Shown in pieces: positions 53,687 through 63,815 of a DNA stretch of 64,000 nucleotides; position 1 is the first letter of the stretch, and every line of letters starts with the position of its first letter. The DNA comes from Bordetella pseudohinzii. Its GTDB lineage: Bacteria; Pseudomonadota; Gammaproteobacteria; Burkholderiales; Burkholderiaceae_B. The stretch covers positions 124,001 through 188,000 of the forward strand of contig NZ_JHEP02000002.1 in NCBI RefSeq assembly GCF_000657795.2, in the 5' to 3' direction. The notes beneath the pieces are model-generated. The model was not told the origin of the DNA, made no database searches, and saw only the letters and a program-made list of their open reading frames with translations. The position numbers and the translations under genes are program-made.

Positions 53687-56344
53687 ATGCCCGCCCGCCC
53701 AGCCGCCCTCGACAGCGACGCCATCGAAACCGCCGAATGGCGCGACGCCCTGAGTTCGCTGCTGCATGCCGATGGCGGCGAACGCGCCGCCTATGTGCTG
53801 CATTGCCTGCTGGAGCACGCGGACAAACTGGGCCTGCGGCTGCCGCGCCGCGTCAACACCCCCTACCTGAACACCATCGCCCCCGCCGATGAGCCGGTTT
53901 TCCCGGGCGATCTGGCGCTGGAGTCGCGCCTGGCCTGCATCAACCGCTGGAATGCCCTGGCCATGGTGGTGCGCGCCAACCAGGCGCATGGCGAACTGGG
54001 CGGCCATATCGCCAGCTATGCCTCGGCGGCCGATCTCTTCGAGGTGGGCTTCAACCATTTCTTCCGCGCGGGCTCCGCCCAGCAGGGCGGCGACCTGGTC
54101 TATATGCAGCCGCATTCGGCGCCCGGCATCTACGCCCGCGCCTTTCTGGAAGGTTTTCTCGACGAAGCGGACCTGGCGCTGTTCCGCCAGGAAATCACCG
54201 CCCGCGCCCAAGGGCGGCGCGGCCTGTCATCCTACCCCCACCCCTGGCTGATGCCGGACTTCTGGCAATTTCCCACCGGCTCCATGGGGATAGGCCCGAT
54301 CAATGCCATCTACCAGGCGCGCTTCATGCGCTACCTGGAGCACCGGGGCCTGGCCGCTCCCTCCGAACGCCGCGTCTGGGGGATTTTCGGCGACGGCGAG
54401 ATGGACGAGCCCGAATCCATCGCCGCCCTGACCCTGGCCGCCCGTGAAAAGCTCGACAACCTGGTGTTTGTCATCAACTGCAATCTGCAGCGCCTGGACG
54501 GCCCGGTGCGCGGCAATGGCCGCATCATCGATGAGCTGGAAACGCTGTATGCCGGCGCGGGCTGGAACGTCATCAAGCTGCTGTGGGGCGGCGACTGGGA
54601 TCCGCTGCTGGCGGCCGACCGCGACGCCGCGCTGGCCCGCGCGTTCTCGCACACAGTGGATGGGCAGTTCCAGACCTTCGCCGCCAAGGACGGCGCCTAC
54701 AACCGCGAACACTTCTTCGGCCAGGACCCGGCGCTGGCCGCCCTGGTCGCCGATCTGGACGACGCGGCCATCGACCGCCTGCGCCGGGGCGGCCACGACA
54801 TGGTGAAGATCCATGCCGCCTATCACCGGGCCGTGCGCCATCGCGGCCAGCCCACCGTGATCCTGGCCCAGACCAAGAAGGGCTTCGGCATGGGAGAAGC
54901 CGGCCAGGGACGCATGACCACCCACCAGCAGAAAAAACTGGACGACCAGGCCCTGCTGGCATTTCGCGACCGGTTTGCCCTGCCGCTGTCCGATGAGGAC
55001 TGCCTGGGCCTGCGCTTTTACCGGCCGGCCCAAGACAGCCCGGAACTGCGCCATCTGCACGCGCGGCGCCAGGCTCTGGGCGGATATATCCCGCGCCGCC
55101 CGCGCGGCGGGCAACCGCTGGCCACGCCCACGGCGGCGCAGTTCGCTCCCTTTGCCCTGCGGGCCCAGGGCAAGGAGATGTCCTCGACCATGGCGGTGGT
55201 GCGCATGCTCACCCAGCTGCTCAAACATGCCGAGCTGGGCCCGCGCATCGTACCCATCGTGGCTGACGAAGCGCGCACCTTCGGCATGGCCAATCTCTTC
55301 CGCCAGATCGGCATTTATTCCGCTCAGGGCCAGCTCTACGAACCCGAGGACATCGGTTCGGTGTTGTCATACCGCGAGGCCCGCGACGGCCAGATTCTCG
55401 AAGAAGGCATCACCGAGGCCGGGGCGATCTCCTCCTGGACGGCCGCCGGCAGCAGCTATTCCACGCATGGCCTGCCCACCCTGCCCTTCTATATCTACTA
55501 CTCGATGTTCGGCTTCCAGCGCATCGGCGACCTGATCTGGGCCGCGGCCGACCAGCGTTGCCGCGGTTTTCTGGTCGGCGCGACCTCGGGGCGCAGCACC
55601 CTGGGCGGCGAAGGCCTGCAGCACCAGGACGGCGCCAGCCACCTGATCGCCTCGACCGTGCCCAATTGCCGCGCCTACGACCCTGCCTACGCCTATGAGG
55701 CGGCGGTGATCATCGAGGCGGGCATGCGCCGCATGCTGACCGAACAATGCGATGAGTTCTACTACCTGACCGTCACCAACGAAAACCTGCCCCAGCCCGA
55801 TATGCCCCAGGACGCGGCGGATGGCATCCTGCGCGGCATGCACCGCGTGCGGGCGCCGTCGGCGCCGCGGCTGCGCCTGCTGGGCGCCGGCCCCATGCTG
55901 CCCGAAGCCGAGGCCGCCGCCGCGCTGCTGCAGGCGCGCCATGGCATCGAGGCCGAGGTCTGGAGCGTGACCAGCTTCAGCGAACTGGCCCGCGACGGCC
56001 GGCGCGCCGAACGCGAGGCCGCCCTCGGCCTGAACGGCCAAGCCTCATGGCTAGGGCAATGCCTGGACACCGCCCTGCCCACCGTGGCGGTCTCGGACTA
56101 TGTGCGCGCCGTGCCCGAGCAGATCCGCGCCTGGGTGCCCGGCCCTTACCGCTGCCTGGGCACCGACGGTTTCGGACGCAGCGACAGCCGCCAGCGCCTG
56201 CGCGATTTCTTCGAAATCGGCGCCGAATGGGTCGTGCTGCATGCCCTGGACCTGCTGGCCGGCCAGGACGGCGCCTGGCAGGCGGCCCGGGATGCCCAGC
56301 GGCAGCGCCTGGACATCCGGAACGACGCTCCCTGGCAGTGCTGA
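53687..56344 (+). CDS. Homodimeric pyruvate-dehydrogenase-type E1 (AceE paralog, orphan)
   Basis: 885 residues from MPARPAALDSDAIETAEWRD. AceE blocks are RVNTPYLNTI, ESRLACINRWNALAMVVRAN, the ThDP motif GDGEMDEPES (235-244) ending N-C-N-L-Q, and later ILEEGITEAGAISSW and QHQDGASHLIAS. Partner genes aceF and lpd for this complex are absent nearby. Second AceE-like proteins such as MdeB in Pseudomonas act on 2-oxobutyrate (known), so a 2-oxo acid other than pyruvate is possible. The start at 53687 follows CGGAG; longer in-frame ORF upstream overlaps the OPT gene and was rejected. Confidence 0.88.
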   Translation: MPARPAALDSDAIETAEWRDALSSLLHADGGERAAYVLHCLLEHADKLGLRLPRRVNTPYLNTIAPADEPVFPGDLALESRLACINRWNALAMVVRANQAHGELGGHIASYASAADLFEVGFNHFFRAGSAQQGGDLVYMQPHSAPGIYARAFLEGFLDEADLALFRQEITARAQGRRGLSSYPHPWLMPDFWQFPTGSMGIGPINAIYQARFMRYLEHRGLAAPSERRVWGIFGDGEMDEPESIAALTLAAREKLDNLVFVINCNLQRLDGPVRGNGRIIDELETLYAGAGWNVIKLLWGGDWDPLLAADRDAALARAFSHTVDGQFQTFAAKDGAYNREHFFGQDPALAALVADLDDAAIDRLRRGGHDMVKIHAAYHRAVRHRGQPTVILAQTKKGFGMGEAGQGRMTTHQQKKLDDQALLAFRDRFALPLSDEDCLGLRFYRPAQDSPELRHLHARRQALGGYIPRRPRGGQPLATPTAAQFAPFALRAQGKEMSSTMAVVRMLTQLLKHAELGPRIVPIVADEARTFGMANLFRQIGIYSAQGQLYEPEDIGSVLSYREARDGQILEEGITEAGAISSWTAAGSSYSTHGLPTLPFYIYYSMFGFQRIGDLIWAAADQRCRGFLVGATSGRSTLGGEGLQHQDGASHLIASTVPNCRAYDPAYAYEAAVIIEAGMRRMLTEQCDEFYYLTVTNENLPQPDMPQDAADGILRGMHRVRAPSAPRLRLLGAGPMLPEAEAAAALLQARHGIEAEVWSVTSFSELARDGRRAEREAALGLNGQASWLGQCLDTALPTVAVSDYVRAVPEQIRAWVPGPYRCLGTDGFGRSDSRQRLRDFFEIGAEWVVLHALDLLAGQDGAWQAARDAQRQRLDIRNDAPWQC

Positions 56345-56512
56345 GGCCATCACCGCGTCCGAGCCGCGCTGCATTGCAACAGCGCGGGCCCAAGCACGAT
56401 TGCGCGCTTTCTGTTGAAATACGTAGTTATTCCGCAGATTTGGGACGGGTCTAGGCGCCCGTTCAACGTTTTTTCATAGTTGGCGCACGCGCGCGCACAA
56501 AGGCAGTACCTC

Positions 56513-58795
56513 ATGGACGAAACCCTCACCAAGCTGGCGTTGGACTACCACGCCTATCCCACCCCCGGCAAAATCTCCGTCACCCCGACCAAGACGCTGG
56601 CCAACCAGGACGATCTGTCGCTGGCCTACTCGCCCGGCGTGGCCGCGGCCTGCATGGCGATCTACGACCAGGGCAACGAGGCTGCCTCGATGTACACCTC
56701 GCGCGCCAACCTGGTCGGCGTGATCACCAACGGCACGGCCGTGCTGGGCCTGGGCAATATCGGCCCGCTGGCCGCCAAGCCGGTCATGGAAGGCAAGGGC
56801 TGCCTGTTCAAGAAATTCGCCGGCATCGATGTGTTCGACATCGAACTGGCCGAAAACGACCCGGACAAACTGGTCGACATCATCGCGGCGCTGGAACCCA
56901 CCCTGGGCGGCGTCAACCTCGAGGACATCAAGGCCCCCGAGTGCTTCTATATCGAGAAGAAGCTGCGCGAGCGCATGAAGATCCCCGTCTTCCATGACGA
57001 TCAGCACGGCACCGCCATCATCTCGGCCGCCGCCATCCTCAACGGCCTCAAGGTGGTCGGCAAGGACATGGACAAGGTCAAGCTGGCCTGCTCGGGCGCC
57101 GGCGCCGCCGCCATTGCCTGCCTGGACCTGCTGGTGCACCTGGGCATCAAGCGCGAGAACATCTATGTGGTCGATTCGCGCGGCGTGATCTGGGAAGGCC
57201 GCGAAGAAAACATGGAGCCCAACAAGCGCCGCTACGCGCAGAAGACCGATGCGCGCACCCTGGCCGATGTGGTCAAGGACGCCGACGTCTTCCTGGGCTG
57301 CTCGACCGCGGGCGTGATGACCGGCGACATGGTCAAGACCATGGCCGCCCGGCCGCTGATCCTGGCGCTGGCCAATCCCGAGCCGGAAATCCGCCCGGAA
57401 ATCGCCCGCGCCGCGCGCCCGGACTGCATCATCGCCACCGGCCGCTCGGACTATCCCAACCAGGTCAACAACGTCCTGTGCTTCCCCTTCATCTTCCGCG
57501 GCGCCTTGGACGCCGGCGCCACGCGCATCACCGAAGAGATGAAGCTGGCCTGCGTCAAGGCCATCGCCGAACTCGCCCAGGCCGAACAAAACGATGAAGT
57601 GGCCCGCGCCTACGCCGGCCAGGAACTGTCGTTCGGCCCCGAATACATCATCCCCAAGCCCTTCGATCCGCGCCTGATCGTGCAGATCGCGCCGGCCGTG
57701 GCCCAGGCGGCCGCCGATTCGGGCGTGGCCAGCCGTCCGATCGAGGACATCGAGGCCTACCGCCAGAAGCTGATGGGCTTTGTCTATCACTCGGGCCAAT
57801 TGATGCGCCCGCTGTTCAAGCAGGCCAAGGCCGCGCCCAAGCGCGTGGTCTACGCCGACGGCGAAGACGAGCGCGTCCTGCGCGCCGTGCAGGTGGTGGT
57901 CGACGAGAAGCTGGCCCGTCCCATCCTGATCGGCCGTCCCGCCGTCATCGAGATGCGCATCAAGAAGTTCGGCCTGCGCCTGACCGCCGGCCAGGACATC
58001 GAGATCGTCGATCCCGAGGACGACAGCCGCTTCAATGACACCTGGCAGGCCTACTACCAGCTGCAAGGCCGCAATGGCGTCACGCCGACCGTGGCCAAGG
58101 CCATGATCCGCAAGCACAACACGCTGATCGGCGCGATGCTGCTGCGGCGCGGCGACGCCGACGCCCTGCTGTGCGGCGTGGCCAGCAAGTACGACAACCA
58201 GCTCAAGTACATCGACGAAGTCATCGGCACCAAGCCGGGCCAGACCTTCGCCGCCCTGAACGTGCTGATGCTGCCCGACCAGACGCTGTTCGTGGCCGAT
58301 ACCCACGTCAACGAGAACCCCTCGGCAGAAGAAGTCGCCAACATCACCATCCAGGCCGGCGAAGAAATGATGCGCTTTGGCGTGGTCCCCAAGATCGCGC
58401 TGCTGTCGCACTCCAACTTCGGCAGCCGCCCGACCGAGTCCTCGCGCAAGATGGCGCACGCCCGCCGCCTGGTGGCCGAGCGCGCGCCGCACCTGGAGGT
58501 CGACGGTGAAATGCATGCCGACGCCGCGCTGTCCGAAAAGATACGTGTGCAGGCCTATCCCGACAGCTCGCTCAAGGGTCCGGCCAATCTGCTGGTGATG
58601 CCCAATCTGGATACCGGCAACATCACCTACAACATGCTCAAGATGACCGGCAGCAACGGTGTGGCCATGGGCCCCATCCTGCTGGGCGCCGCCCGTCCGG
58701 TACACATCCTGACCACCAGCGCCACGGTGCGCCGCATCGTCAACATGACGGCGCTGGCCGTGGTGGATGCGCAGCAGGAAGCCGAAACCCGCTAA
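56513..58795 (+). CDS. maeB: NADP-dependent malic enzyme with phosphotransacetylase-like C-terminus
   Basis: 760 residues from [20 protein letters not shown]. Malic enzyme N-terminal domain (about 15-160: [25 protein letters not shown]), catalytic [13 protein letters not shown]-binding domain (about 165-405: [12 protein letters not shown]), then a PTA_PTB domain (about 425-755). It converts malate to pyruvate and CO2 with NADPH. The C-terminal domain usually is regulatory, binding acetyl-CoA (known in E. coli MaeB). NADPH supply could support the PHB pathway nearby. The start is after AAAGGCAG. A 168-base gap separates it from the AceE-like gene. Confidence 0.95.
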   Translation: MDETLTKLALDYHAYPTPGKISVTPTKTLANQDDLSLAYSPGVAAACMAIYDQGNEAASMYTSRANLVGVITNGTAVLGLGNIGPLAAKPVMEGKGCLFKKFAGIDVFDIELAENDPDKLVDIIAALEPTLGGVNLEDIKAPECFYIEKKLRERMKIPVFHDDQHGTAIISAAAILNGLKVVGKDMDKVKLACSGAGAAAIACLDLLVHLGIKRENIYVVDSRGVIWEGREENMEPNKRRYAQKTDARTLADVVKDADVFLGCSTAGVMTGDMVKTMAARPLILALANPEPEIRPEIARAARPDCIIATGRSDYPNQVNNVLCFPFIFRGALDAGATRITEEMKLACVKAIAELAQAEQNDEVARAYAGQELSFGPEYIIPKPFDPRLIVQIAPAVAQAAADSGVASRPIEDIEAYRQKLMGFVYHSGQLMRPLFKQAKAAPKRVVYADGEDERVLRAVQVVVDEKLARPILIGRPAVIEMRIKKFGLRLTAGQDIEIVDPEDDSRFNDTWQAYYQLQGRNGVTPTVAKAMIRKHNTLIGAMLLRRGDADALLCGVASKYDNQLKYIDEVIGTKPGQTFAALNVLMLPDQTLFVADTHVNENPSAEEVANITIQAGEEMMRFGVVPKIALLSHSNFGSRPTESSRKMAHARRLVAERAPHLEVDGEMHADAALSEKIRVQAYPDSSLKGPANLLVMPNLDTGNITYNMLKMTGSNGVAMGPILLGAARPVHILTTSATVRRIVNMTALAVVDAQQEAETR

Positions 58796-58815
58796 CACCA
58801 GGTATCAGCAAGAAA

Positions 58816-58843
58816 AACCGGGGCCGCCGCCCCGGTTTTTTTT
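58816..58843 (+). terminator. Intrinsic terminator after maeB
   Basis: Stem aaccggggc (58816-58824) with gccccggtt (58829-58837), four-base loop, followed by T to 58843. It lies 20 bases beyond the maeB stop. Confidence 0.93.
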
Positions 58844-58962
58844 GTCCCTGGGCAATCGGACCAACGCCCAACACCAAGGAAATTTCTCTCATAAATAAAA
58901 GAATCAACTGATACCTCAGCAATCTGGCCGACCACATCATCGTGTCTCCCCGGTTCTTGAAT

Positions 58963-58981
58963 ACAAATGCGTATCAGTTGC
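58963..58981. promoter_or_regulatory. Candidate Fur box abutting the TonB-receptor start codon
   Basis: The sequence acaaatgcgtatcagttgc matches the Fur-type dyad GCAAATGATAATCATTTGC at about 14 of 19 positions by eye. It ends two bases before the receptor ATG at 58984, so a bound repressor would cover the translation start region and no ribosome-binding site is visible between them. Confidence 0.5.
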
Positions 58982-58983
58982 AT

Positions 58984-61167
58984 ATGTCTACTCCTGCTAT
59001 CCGTGCCACTGCCCTGCCGCCGTCCTGCCGCCTGGGCAGCGCCTTTGTCGCCCTGAGCCTGTCGGCCGCCACCAGCCATGCCGCCGCCAATCCGCCGCCA
59101 GTCGAGCTCGCTCCGGTCGAGGTCAACGCGACAGCGGGTCCCAAGGTGGATCATTCGGCCTCCCCCAAGTACACCCAACCCCTGCTCGACATCCCGCAAA
59201 CCATCAACATCATCCCGGACAGCCTGATGGAGGAGCAGAACGCCCATGGCCTGCGCCAGGTGCTGTCCAATGTGTCCGGCGTGACCTTCAACGCCGGCGA
59301 AGGCGGCGGCGGTTCGGGCGACAACATCAATATCCGCGGCTTCAACGCCAGCGCCAATATCCAGTTCGACGGCCTGCGCGACAGCGCCCAGGCCTATCGC
59401 AACGACCTCTTCAACATGGAGTCGGTCGAGGTCATCAAAGGCCCCAATTCGGTCTTCGGCGGCGCGGGCACCACGGGCGGCAGCATCAACCTCATCAGCA
59501 AACGTCCCCGGCAAGAGGACTTCATCCGTGCCGAGACCGGGCTGGGCACCGACCACTATCGCCGGCTGACCCTGGACGCCAACCAGACACTGCCGGCGGC
59601 CGGCGCCGCCTGGCGCCTGAACGTCATGGCCCACGGCAATGATGTCCCCGGGCGCGGGCCGGTGGACCGCAAGCGCTGGGGTTTCGCGCCTTCGCTGAAA
59701 CTGGGCCTGGACGGCCCCACGCAATGGACGCTGAGCTACTTCTACCAGACCGACCGCAACCTGCCCGACTACGGCGTGCCGGCGCGCGACGGCCGGCCTC
59801 TGGCGGGCCGCCATGCCTATTTCGGCTGGCGCAACCTGGACCGGGAGCGCGTCCATTCGCATATCGCCACCTCGGAAATCCAGCATCGTTTCGATTCCGG
59901 GCTCACCCTGCAAAACCTGACCCGCTATTCGCATCTGGACCGCGACACCGTGGTCTCGGCTTCGCACATCAACGTGGCCGGCCTGCCGGCCGGCCGCTAC
60001 AAACCCGCCGGGCCGCAAGGCTATGGGCGCAACACCGCCACCACGCTGTTCGCCAACCAGACCCATCTGAACATGAAGGGCGAGCTGCTGGGGATGGCGC
60101 ACGAGCTGGGCGCCGGTCTCGAACTCTCGCGGGAAACCTATCGCCTGCAGAACTCCAGCTACAACCTGGGCAGCCACTTCCCCGCCAACGGTTATCCGCT
60201 GGCCGACCCGCCCGGCTATTGGTCCGGCCCGCGCGTGCGCACGAATTCGTCGTGGCTGCGCTCCACCCTGCTCACCCGGGCGCTCTACCTCACGGACAGC
60301 ATCGCCCTGGCGCCCGCCTGGGACCTGTCCCTGGGCCTGCGGCATGACTGGATCGAAGGCCGGGCGCGCGCGCCCGGCCGTTCCGCCGGCACGGAAAACC
60401 GCCATACCTCCAAGACCCGCGCCTTCAGCGGCCGCGCGGCGCTGAGCTACAAGCCCGCCGACAATGGCCGCGTCTATCTGGCCTATGGCAGCTCCTTCAA
60501 CCCCTCCTCCGAAAACCTGGTCACCAATGGACGCGGCCTGAGCGCGGCCACCAGCGACCTGGCGCCCGAGCGCAACCACAGCTGGGAACTCGGCACGAAA
60601 TGGGATGTGCTGGAGCGTCAGCTCGCCCTGAACGCCGCCCTCTTCCAGGTCACCAAGCAGAATGCCCGCGAACGGCAGGTCGACGGCAGCAACACCCTGA
60701 GCGGCAAGCAAAGAGTGCGCGGCCTGGAACTCGGCGCCACCGGCAAGCTGACGCCGCAATGGGAAATCTACGCCGGCTATACCTATCTGCACAGCCGCAC
60801 CGTGAAGTTCGCCACCCGGCCGGCCCAGGAAGGCAAGGCGCTGGCCAATACGCCCAGCCACAGCCTGAGCCTGTGGACCAGCTATGCCTGGCCCTCCGGC
60901 TGGAAGGCCGGCTATGGCATACGCGCCGTCGGCAAGCGCGCCGTCAGCTCATCGGGCGGAGGAGACATCCCCGGCTATGCCGTGCATAGCCTGATGGTGG
61001 GCTATACCGTCAACGCCAATCTCAGCCTGCAGCTCAATGTCGACAACCTGACCAACAAGGCCTATATCGAAAGGGCGCGCCTGACCACGGGCAGCGATAC
61101 GCGCTCCTCGGCGGTCGAGTTCGGCGATGGGCGATCGGCCATGTTGAGCGCTTTCTGGCGCTATTGA
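58984..61167 (+). CDS. TonB-dependent siderophore receptor
   Basis: 727 residues from MSTPAIRATALPPSCRLGSA. Signal peptide about 1-33 (ATSHA). Plug domain about 60-170 (LLDIPQTINIIP, GVTFNAGEGGGG, NINIRGFNAS, VEVIKGPNSVFGG), then a 22-strand barrel ending at the terminal aromatic in LSAFWRY. A TonB box may lie near APVEVNA. It imports a ferric siderophore through the outer membrane. The start is uncertain: GTG at 58942 also fits, but it would place the Fur box in the coding sequence. Gene piuC follows 9 bases later, so both are one iron-regulated unit. Confidence 0.92.
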   Translation: MSTPAIRATALPPSCRLGSAFVALSLSAATSHAAANPPPVELAPVEVNATAGPKVDHSASPKYTQPLLDIPQTINIIPDSLMEEQNAHGLRQVLSNVSGVTFNAGEGGGGSGDNINIRGFNASANIQFDGLRDSAQAYRNDLFNMESVEVIKGPNSVFGGAGTTGGSINLISKRPRQEDFIRAETGLGTDHYRRLTLDANQTLPAAGAAWRLNVMAHGNDVPGRGPVDRKRWGFAPSLKLGLDGPTQWTLSYFYQTDRNLPDYGVPARDGRPLAGRHAYFGWRNLDRERVHSHIATSEIQHRFDSGLTLQNLTRYSHLDRDTVVSASHINVAGLPAGRYKPAGPQGYGRNTATTLFANQTHLNMKGELLGMAHELGAGLELSRETYRLQNSSYNLGSHFPANGYPLADPPGYWSGPRVRTNSSWLRSTLLTRALYLTDSIALAPAWDLSLGLRHDWIEGRARAPGRSAGTENRHTSKTRAFSGRAALSYKPADNGRVYLAYGSSFNPSSENLVTNGRGLSAATSDLAPERNHSWELGTKWDVLERQLALNAALFQVTKQNARERQVDGSNTLSGKQRVRGLELGATGKLTPQWEIYAGYTYLHSRTVKFATRPAQEGKALANTPSHSLSLWTSYAWPSGWKAGYGIRAVGKRAVSSSGGGDIPGYAVHSLMVGYTVNANLSLQLNVDNLTNKAYIERARLTTGSDTRSSAVEFGDGRSAMLSAFWRY

Positions 61168-61176
61168 GACCGGCCC

Positions 61177-61860
61177 ATGCTGCTCCACATACCGGGTGTG
61201 CTGGAGCCGGCCGTCGCGCGCCAATACCTGGCCGACCTGGAAGGCGCCGAGTGGGAGGACGGCGCCCGCACGGCGGGCTTCCAGTCCACCCTGGTCAAGC
61301 ACAATCGGCAATTGCCGGCCGGCAGCGCGGTCGGCCAGCGCATCGCCGCCCATATCGAGCAGCAGTTGCTGCGCCATCCGCTGTTCATCTCGGCGGCCCT
61401 GCCCGCGCGTATCTTCCCGATGCTATTCAACCGCTACAGCGCCGGCGACGCCTTCGGCATGCATGTGGACAACGCGATCCGCTATCCGCCGGGCGAGACG
61501 CGCGGGCTGCGCACCGACCTGTCGGCCACGCTCTTTCTGTGCGAGCCGGGGCAATACGATGGCGGCGAACTGGTGATCCGCGACACCTATGGCGAGCATA
61601 GCGTCAAACTGCCGGCTGGCGACATGGTGCTCTACCCGGCCACCAGCCTGCACCGCGTGACCGAAGTCACCCGCGGCGCGCGCGTCGCGGCCTTCTTCTG
61701 GGTGCAAAGCCTGGTGCGCGACGATGGCCAGCGCACCCTGCTCTTCGAGCTGGACGGCGCCATCCAGCAAACCGCAGGCGCATTGGGCGCGGGCAGCGCG
61801 CAGGCCGTCGCCCTCACCGGCGTCTACCATAACCTGCTGCGCAGATGGGCCGACCCCTGA
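61177..61860 (+). CDS. piuC: Fe(II)/2-oxoglutarate-dependent dioxygenase PiuC (YbiX family)
   Basis: 227 residues. Iron-binding triad H96, D98 (GMHVDNAI) and H159 ([11 protein letters not shown]), with the 2-oxoglutarate-binding Arg nearby (R169). Family start [21 protein letters not shown] and length agree with PiuC/PKHD hydroxylases (about 225). The genes sit beside TonB receptors in many proteobacteria, and piuC is iron-repressed in Pseudomonas (known). The substrate is unknown. Short intergenic distance (9 bases) supports joint transcription with the receptor. Confidence 0.94.
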   Translation: MLLHIPGVLEPAVARQYLADLEGAEWEDGARTAGFQSTLVKHNRQLPAGSAVGQRIAAHIEQQLLRHPLFISAALPARIFPMLFNRYSAGDAFGMHVDNAIRYPPGETRGLRTDLSATLFLCEPGQYDGGELVIRDTYGEHSVKLPAGDMVLYPATSLHRVTEVTRGARVAAFFWVQSLVRDDGQRTLLFELDGAIQQTAGALGAGSAQAVALTGVYHNLLRRWADP

Positions 61861-61944
61861 GCGCCAGATTCCGAGTCCCGCTGTTTTAAGGTACAAACAG
61901 CGCATGGCCGGCGCCCGCCGGCCACCAAGGACAAGGAAGTTCCC

Positions 61945-62397
61945 ATGTTGCAAGACGCTTTGCTGGCCTGGCTGCACTATCTGGCCATCTTTCTCGTCGT
62001 GGTGCTGATCACCGCCGAATCCGTGCTGCTGCGCCCCTCATTGAGCCGCGAATCCATCGGCCGCCTGGTCAAATACGACCGGATCTACCTGCTGGCGGCC
62101 CTGCTGGCGCTGGGCACCGGCGTGCTGCGCTTTGCCTTCGGAGCCAAGGGCGGGCTCTTCTACATGGTCAATCCCTGGTTCCACGCCAAGCTCACGGTGT
62201 TCATCATCATCGGCCTCTGTTCGATCAAGCCGACGCTGACCTATCTGCGTTGGCGCGACGCGGCCGCCAAGGATGCGGGCTTCCTGCCTTCGGCCGAGGC
62301 CATACGCGGCGCGCGCCGCTGGGTGCTGATCGAGGCGCACCTGCTTATCCTGCTGCCGCTGTTCGCGGCGCTGATGGCCCGCGGCATCGGCATCTGA
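61945..62397 (+). CDS. DUF2214 family membrane protein
   Basis: 150 residues, four membrane helices (about 8-28, 48-66, 80-98 and 128-147). DUF2214 pattern: LAWLHYLAIFLVVVLITAES, VKYDRIYLLAALLALGTGVLRF and NPWFHAKLTVFIIIG, with conserved histidines in helix 1 (H12) and before helix 3. The function of the family is unknown; the histidines could bind heme. The ATG at 61945 is preceded by AAGGAAG. An 84-base gap to piuC allows its own promoter. Confidence 0.85.
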   Translation: MLQDALLAWLHYLAIFLVVVLITAESVLLRPSLSRESIGRLVKYDRIYLLAALLALGTGVLRFAFGAKGGLFYMVNPWFHAKLTVFIIIGLCSIKPTLTYLRWRDAAAKDAGFLPSAEAIRGARRWVLIEAHLLILLPLFAALMARGIGI

Positions 62398-62430
62398 GGT
62401 CACGCCCCGCCCCCGACCGGCCGCCCACGA

Positions 62431-62456
62431 AAAAGCCCGGCCAAGGCCGGGCTTTT
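62431..62456. terminator. Bidirectional intrinsic terminator between the DUF2214 gene and gltA
   Basis: A twelve-base perfect stem aaaagcccggcc (62431-62442) with ggccgggctttt (62445-62456) and a two-base centre. The A and T ends make it usable on both strands, for two convergent genes. Confidence 0.9.
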
Positions 62457-62493
62457 GCGCCGGCCGCCTGCAACAGGCGGCCAGGGACTGCGA

Positions 62494-63795
62494 TCAGCGC
62501 TTCGGAACGTTGCGCACGACCGAGCCGGTGTAGAGCTGGCGCGGACGGCCGATCTTGTAGTCGGGATCGGACAGCATTTCGTTCCACTGGGCGATCCAGC
62601 CCACCGTGCGGGCCAGCGCGAAGATGGCCGTGAACAGCGAGGTCGGGATGCCGATGGCGCGCTGCACGATGCCCGAGTAGAAGTCCACGTTGGGGTAGAG
62701 CTTGCGCTGCACGAAGTAGTCGTCTTCGAGGGCGATGCGCTCCAGTTCCATGGCCAGCTTGAACAGCGGGTCGTTTTCCAGGCCCAGGGCGCCGAGCACT
62801 TCCTTGCAGGTTTCCTGCATGAGCTTGGCGCGCGGATCGTAGTTCTTGTAGACACGGTGGCCAAAGCCCATCAGGCGCACGCCCGAGTTCTTGTCCTTGA
62901 CCTTTTCCATGAACTCGCCGACCTTGGCCACGCCGCCGTTGGCCTGAAGGTCTTCGAGCATCTGCAGGCAGGCTTCGTTGGCGCCGCCGTGGGCCGGACC
63001 CCACAGGCAGGCCACGCCGGCGGCGATGGCGGCGAAGGGGTTGGTGCCCGACGAACCGCACAGACGCACGGTCGAGGTCGAGGCGTTCTGCTCGTGATCG
63101 GCATGCAGGATGAAGATGCGGTCCAGCGCGCGCTCGACCACTTCGTTGACCTTGTACTCTTCGCAAGGCGTGGCGAACATCATGCGCAGGAAGTTGCCGG
63201 TGTACGACAGGTCGTTCTGCGGATAGATGAAGGGCTGGCCTTGCGAATACTTGTACGCCATGGCGACCAGCGTCGGCATCTTGGCGATCAGGCGGATCGC
63301 GGAGACGTGGCGATGCTGGGCGTTGGTGATGTCGGTGGAGTCGTGATAGAAGGCCGACAGCGCGCCCACCAGGCCGGTCAGCACGGCCATGGGGTGAGCA
63401 TCGCGGCGGAAGCCGCGCAGGAAGAAATGCAGCTGCTCGTTGACCATCGTGTGATGGGTCACTTGCGAGTCGAAATCGGTCTTCTGTTCGCCGTTGGGCA
63501 GCTCGCCATTCAGGATCAGGTAGCAGATGTCGAGGAAGTCGCAATTGACGGCCAGCTGTTCGATCGGATAGCCGCGATACAGCAGTTCGCCCTTGTCGCC
63601 GTCGATATAGGTAATGCCCGAGGAAGTCGCAGCGGTCGACATGAAGCCGGGGTCATAGGTGAACATGCCCGTCTGGCCATACAGCTTGCGGATGTCGATG
63701 ACATCCGGGCCGAGGGTGCCCTTGTACACCGGGAGTTCGATAGGTGCGCTGCCATCCGATAGGGATAGAGTGGCTTTTTTGTCAGACAGGTTCAT
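62494..63795 (-). CDS. gltA: Citrate synthase
   Basis: 433 residues, the size of the type II hexameric enzyme of Gram-negative bacteria. Active-site His in [13 protein letters not shown], His in [14 protein letters not shown] and Asp in [10 protein letters not shown] are all present. It condenses oxaloacetate with acetyl-CoA; type II enzymes are inhibited by NADH. The ATG at 63793-63795 follows AGGAAACAG. The gap to sdhE upstream is 20 bases, so gltA is probably the last gene of an sdh-gltA operon that runs off the window. Confidence 0.97.
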   Translation of the reverse strand: MNLSDKKATLSLSDGSAPIELPVYKGTLGPDVIDIRKLYGQTGMFTYDPGFMSTAATSSGITYIDGDKGELLYRGYPIEQLAVNCDFLDICYLILNGELPNGEQKTDFDSQVTHHTMVNEQLHFFLRGFRRDAHPMAVLTGLVGALSAFYHDSTDITNAQHRHVSAIRLIAKMPTLVAMAYKYSQGQPFIYPQNDLSYTGNFLRMMFATPCEEYKVNEVVERALDRIFILHADHEQNASTSTVRLCGSSGTNPFAAIAAGVACLWGPAHGGANEACLQMLEDLQANGGVAKVGEFMEKVKDKNSGVRLMGFGHRVYKNYDPRAKLMQETCKEVLGALGLENDPLFKLAMELERIALEDDYFVQRKLYPNVDFYSGIVQRAIGIPTSLFTAIFALARTVGWIAQWNEMLSDPDYKIGRPRQLYTGSVVRNVPKR

Positions 63796-63815
63796 CGCTG
63801 TTTCCTCGTAATGAA

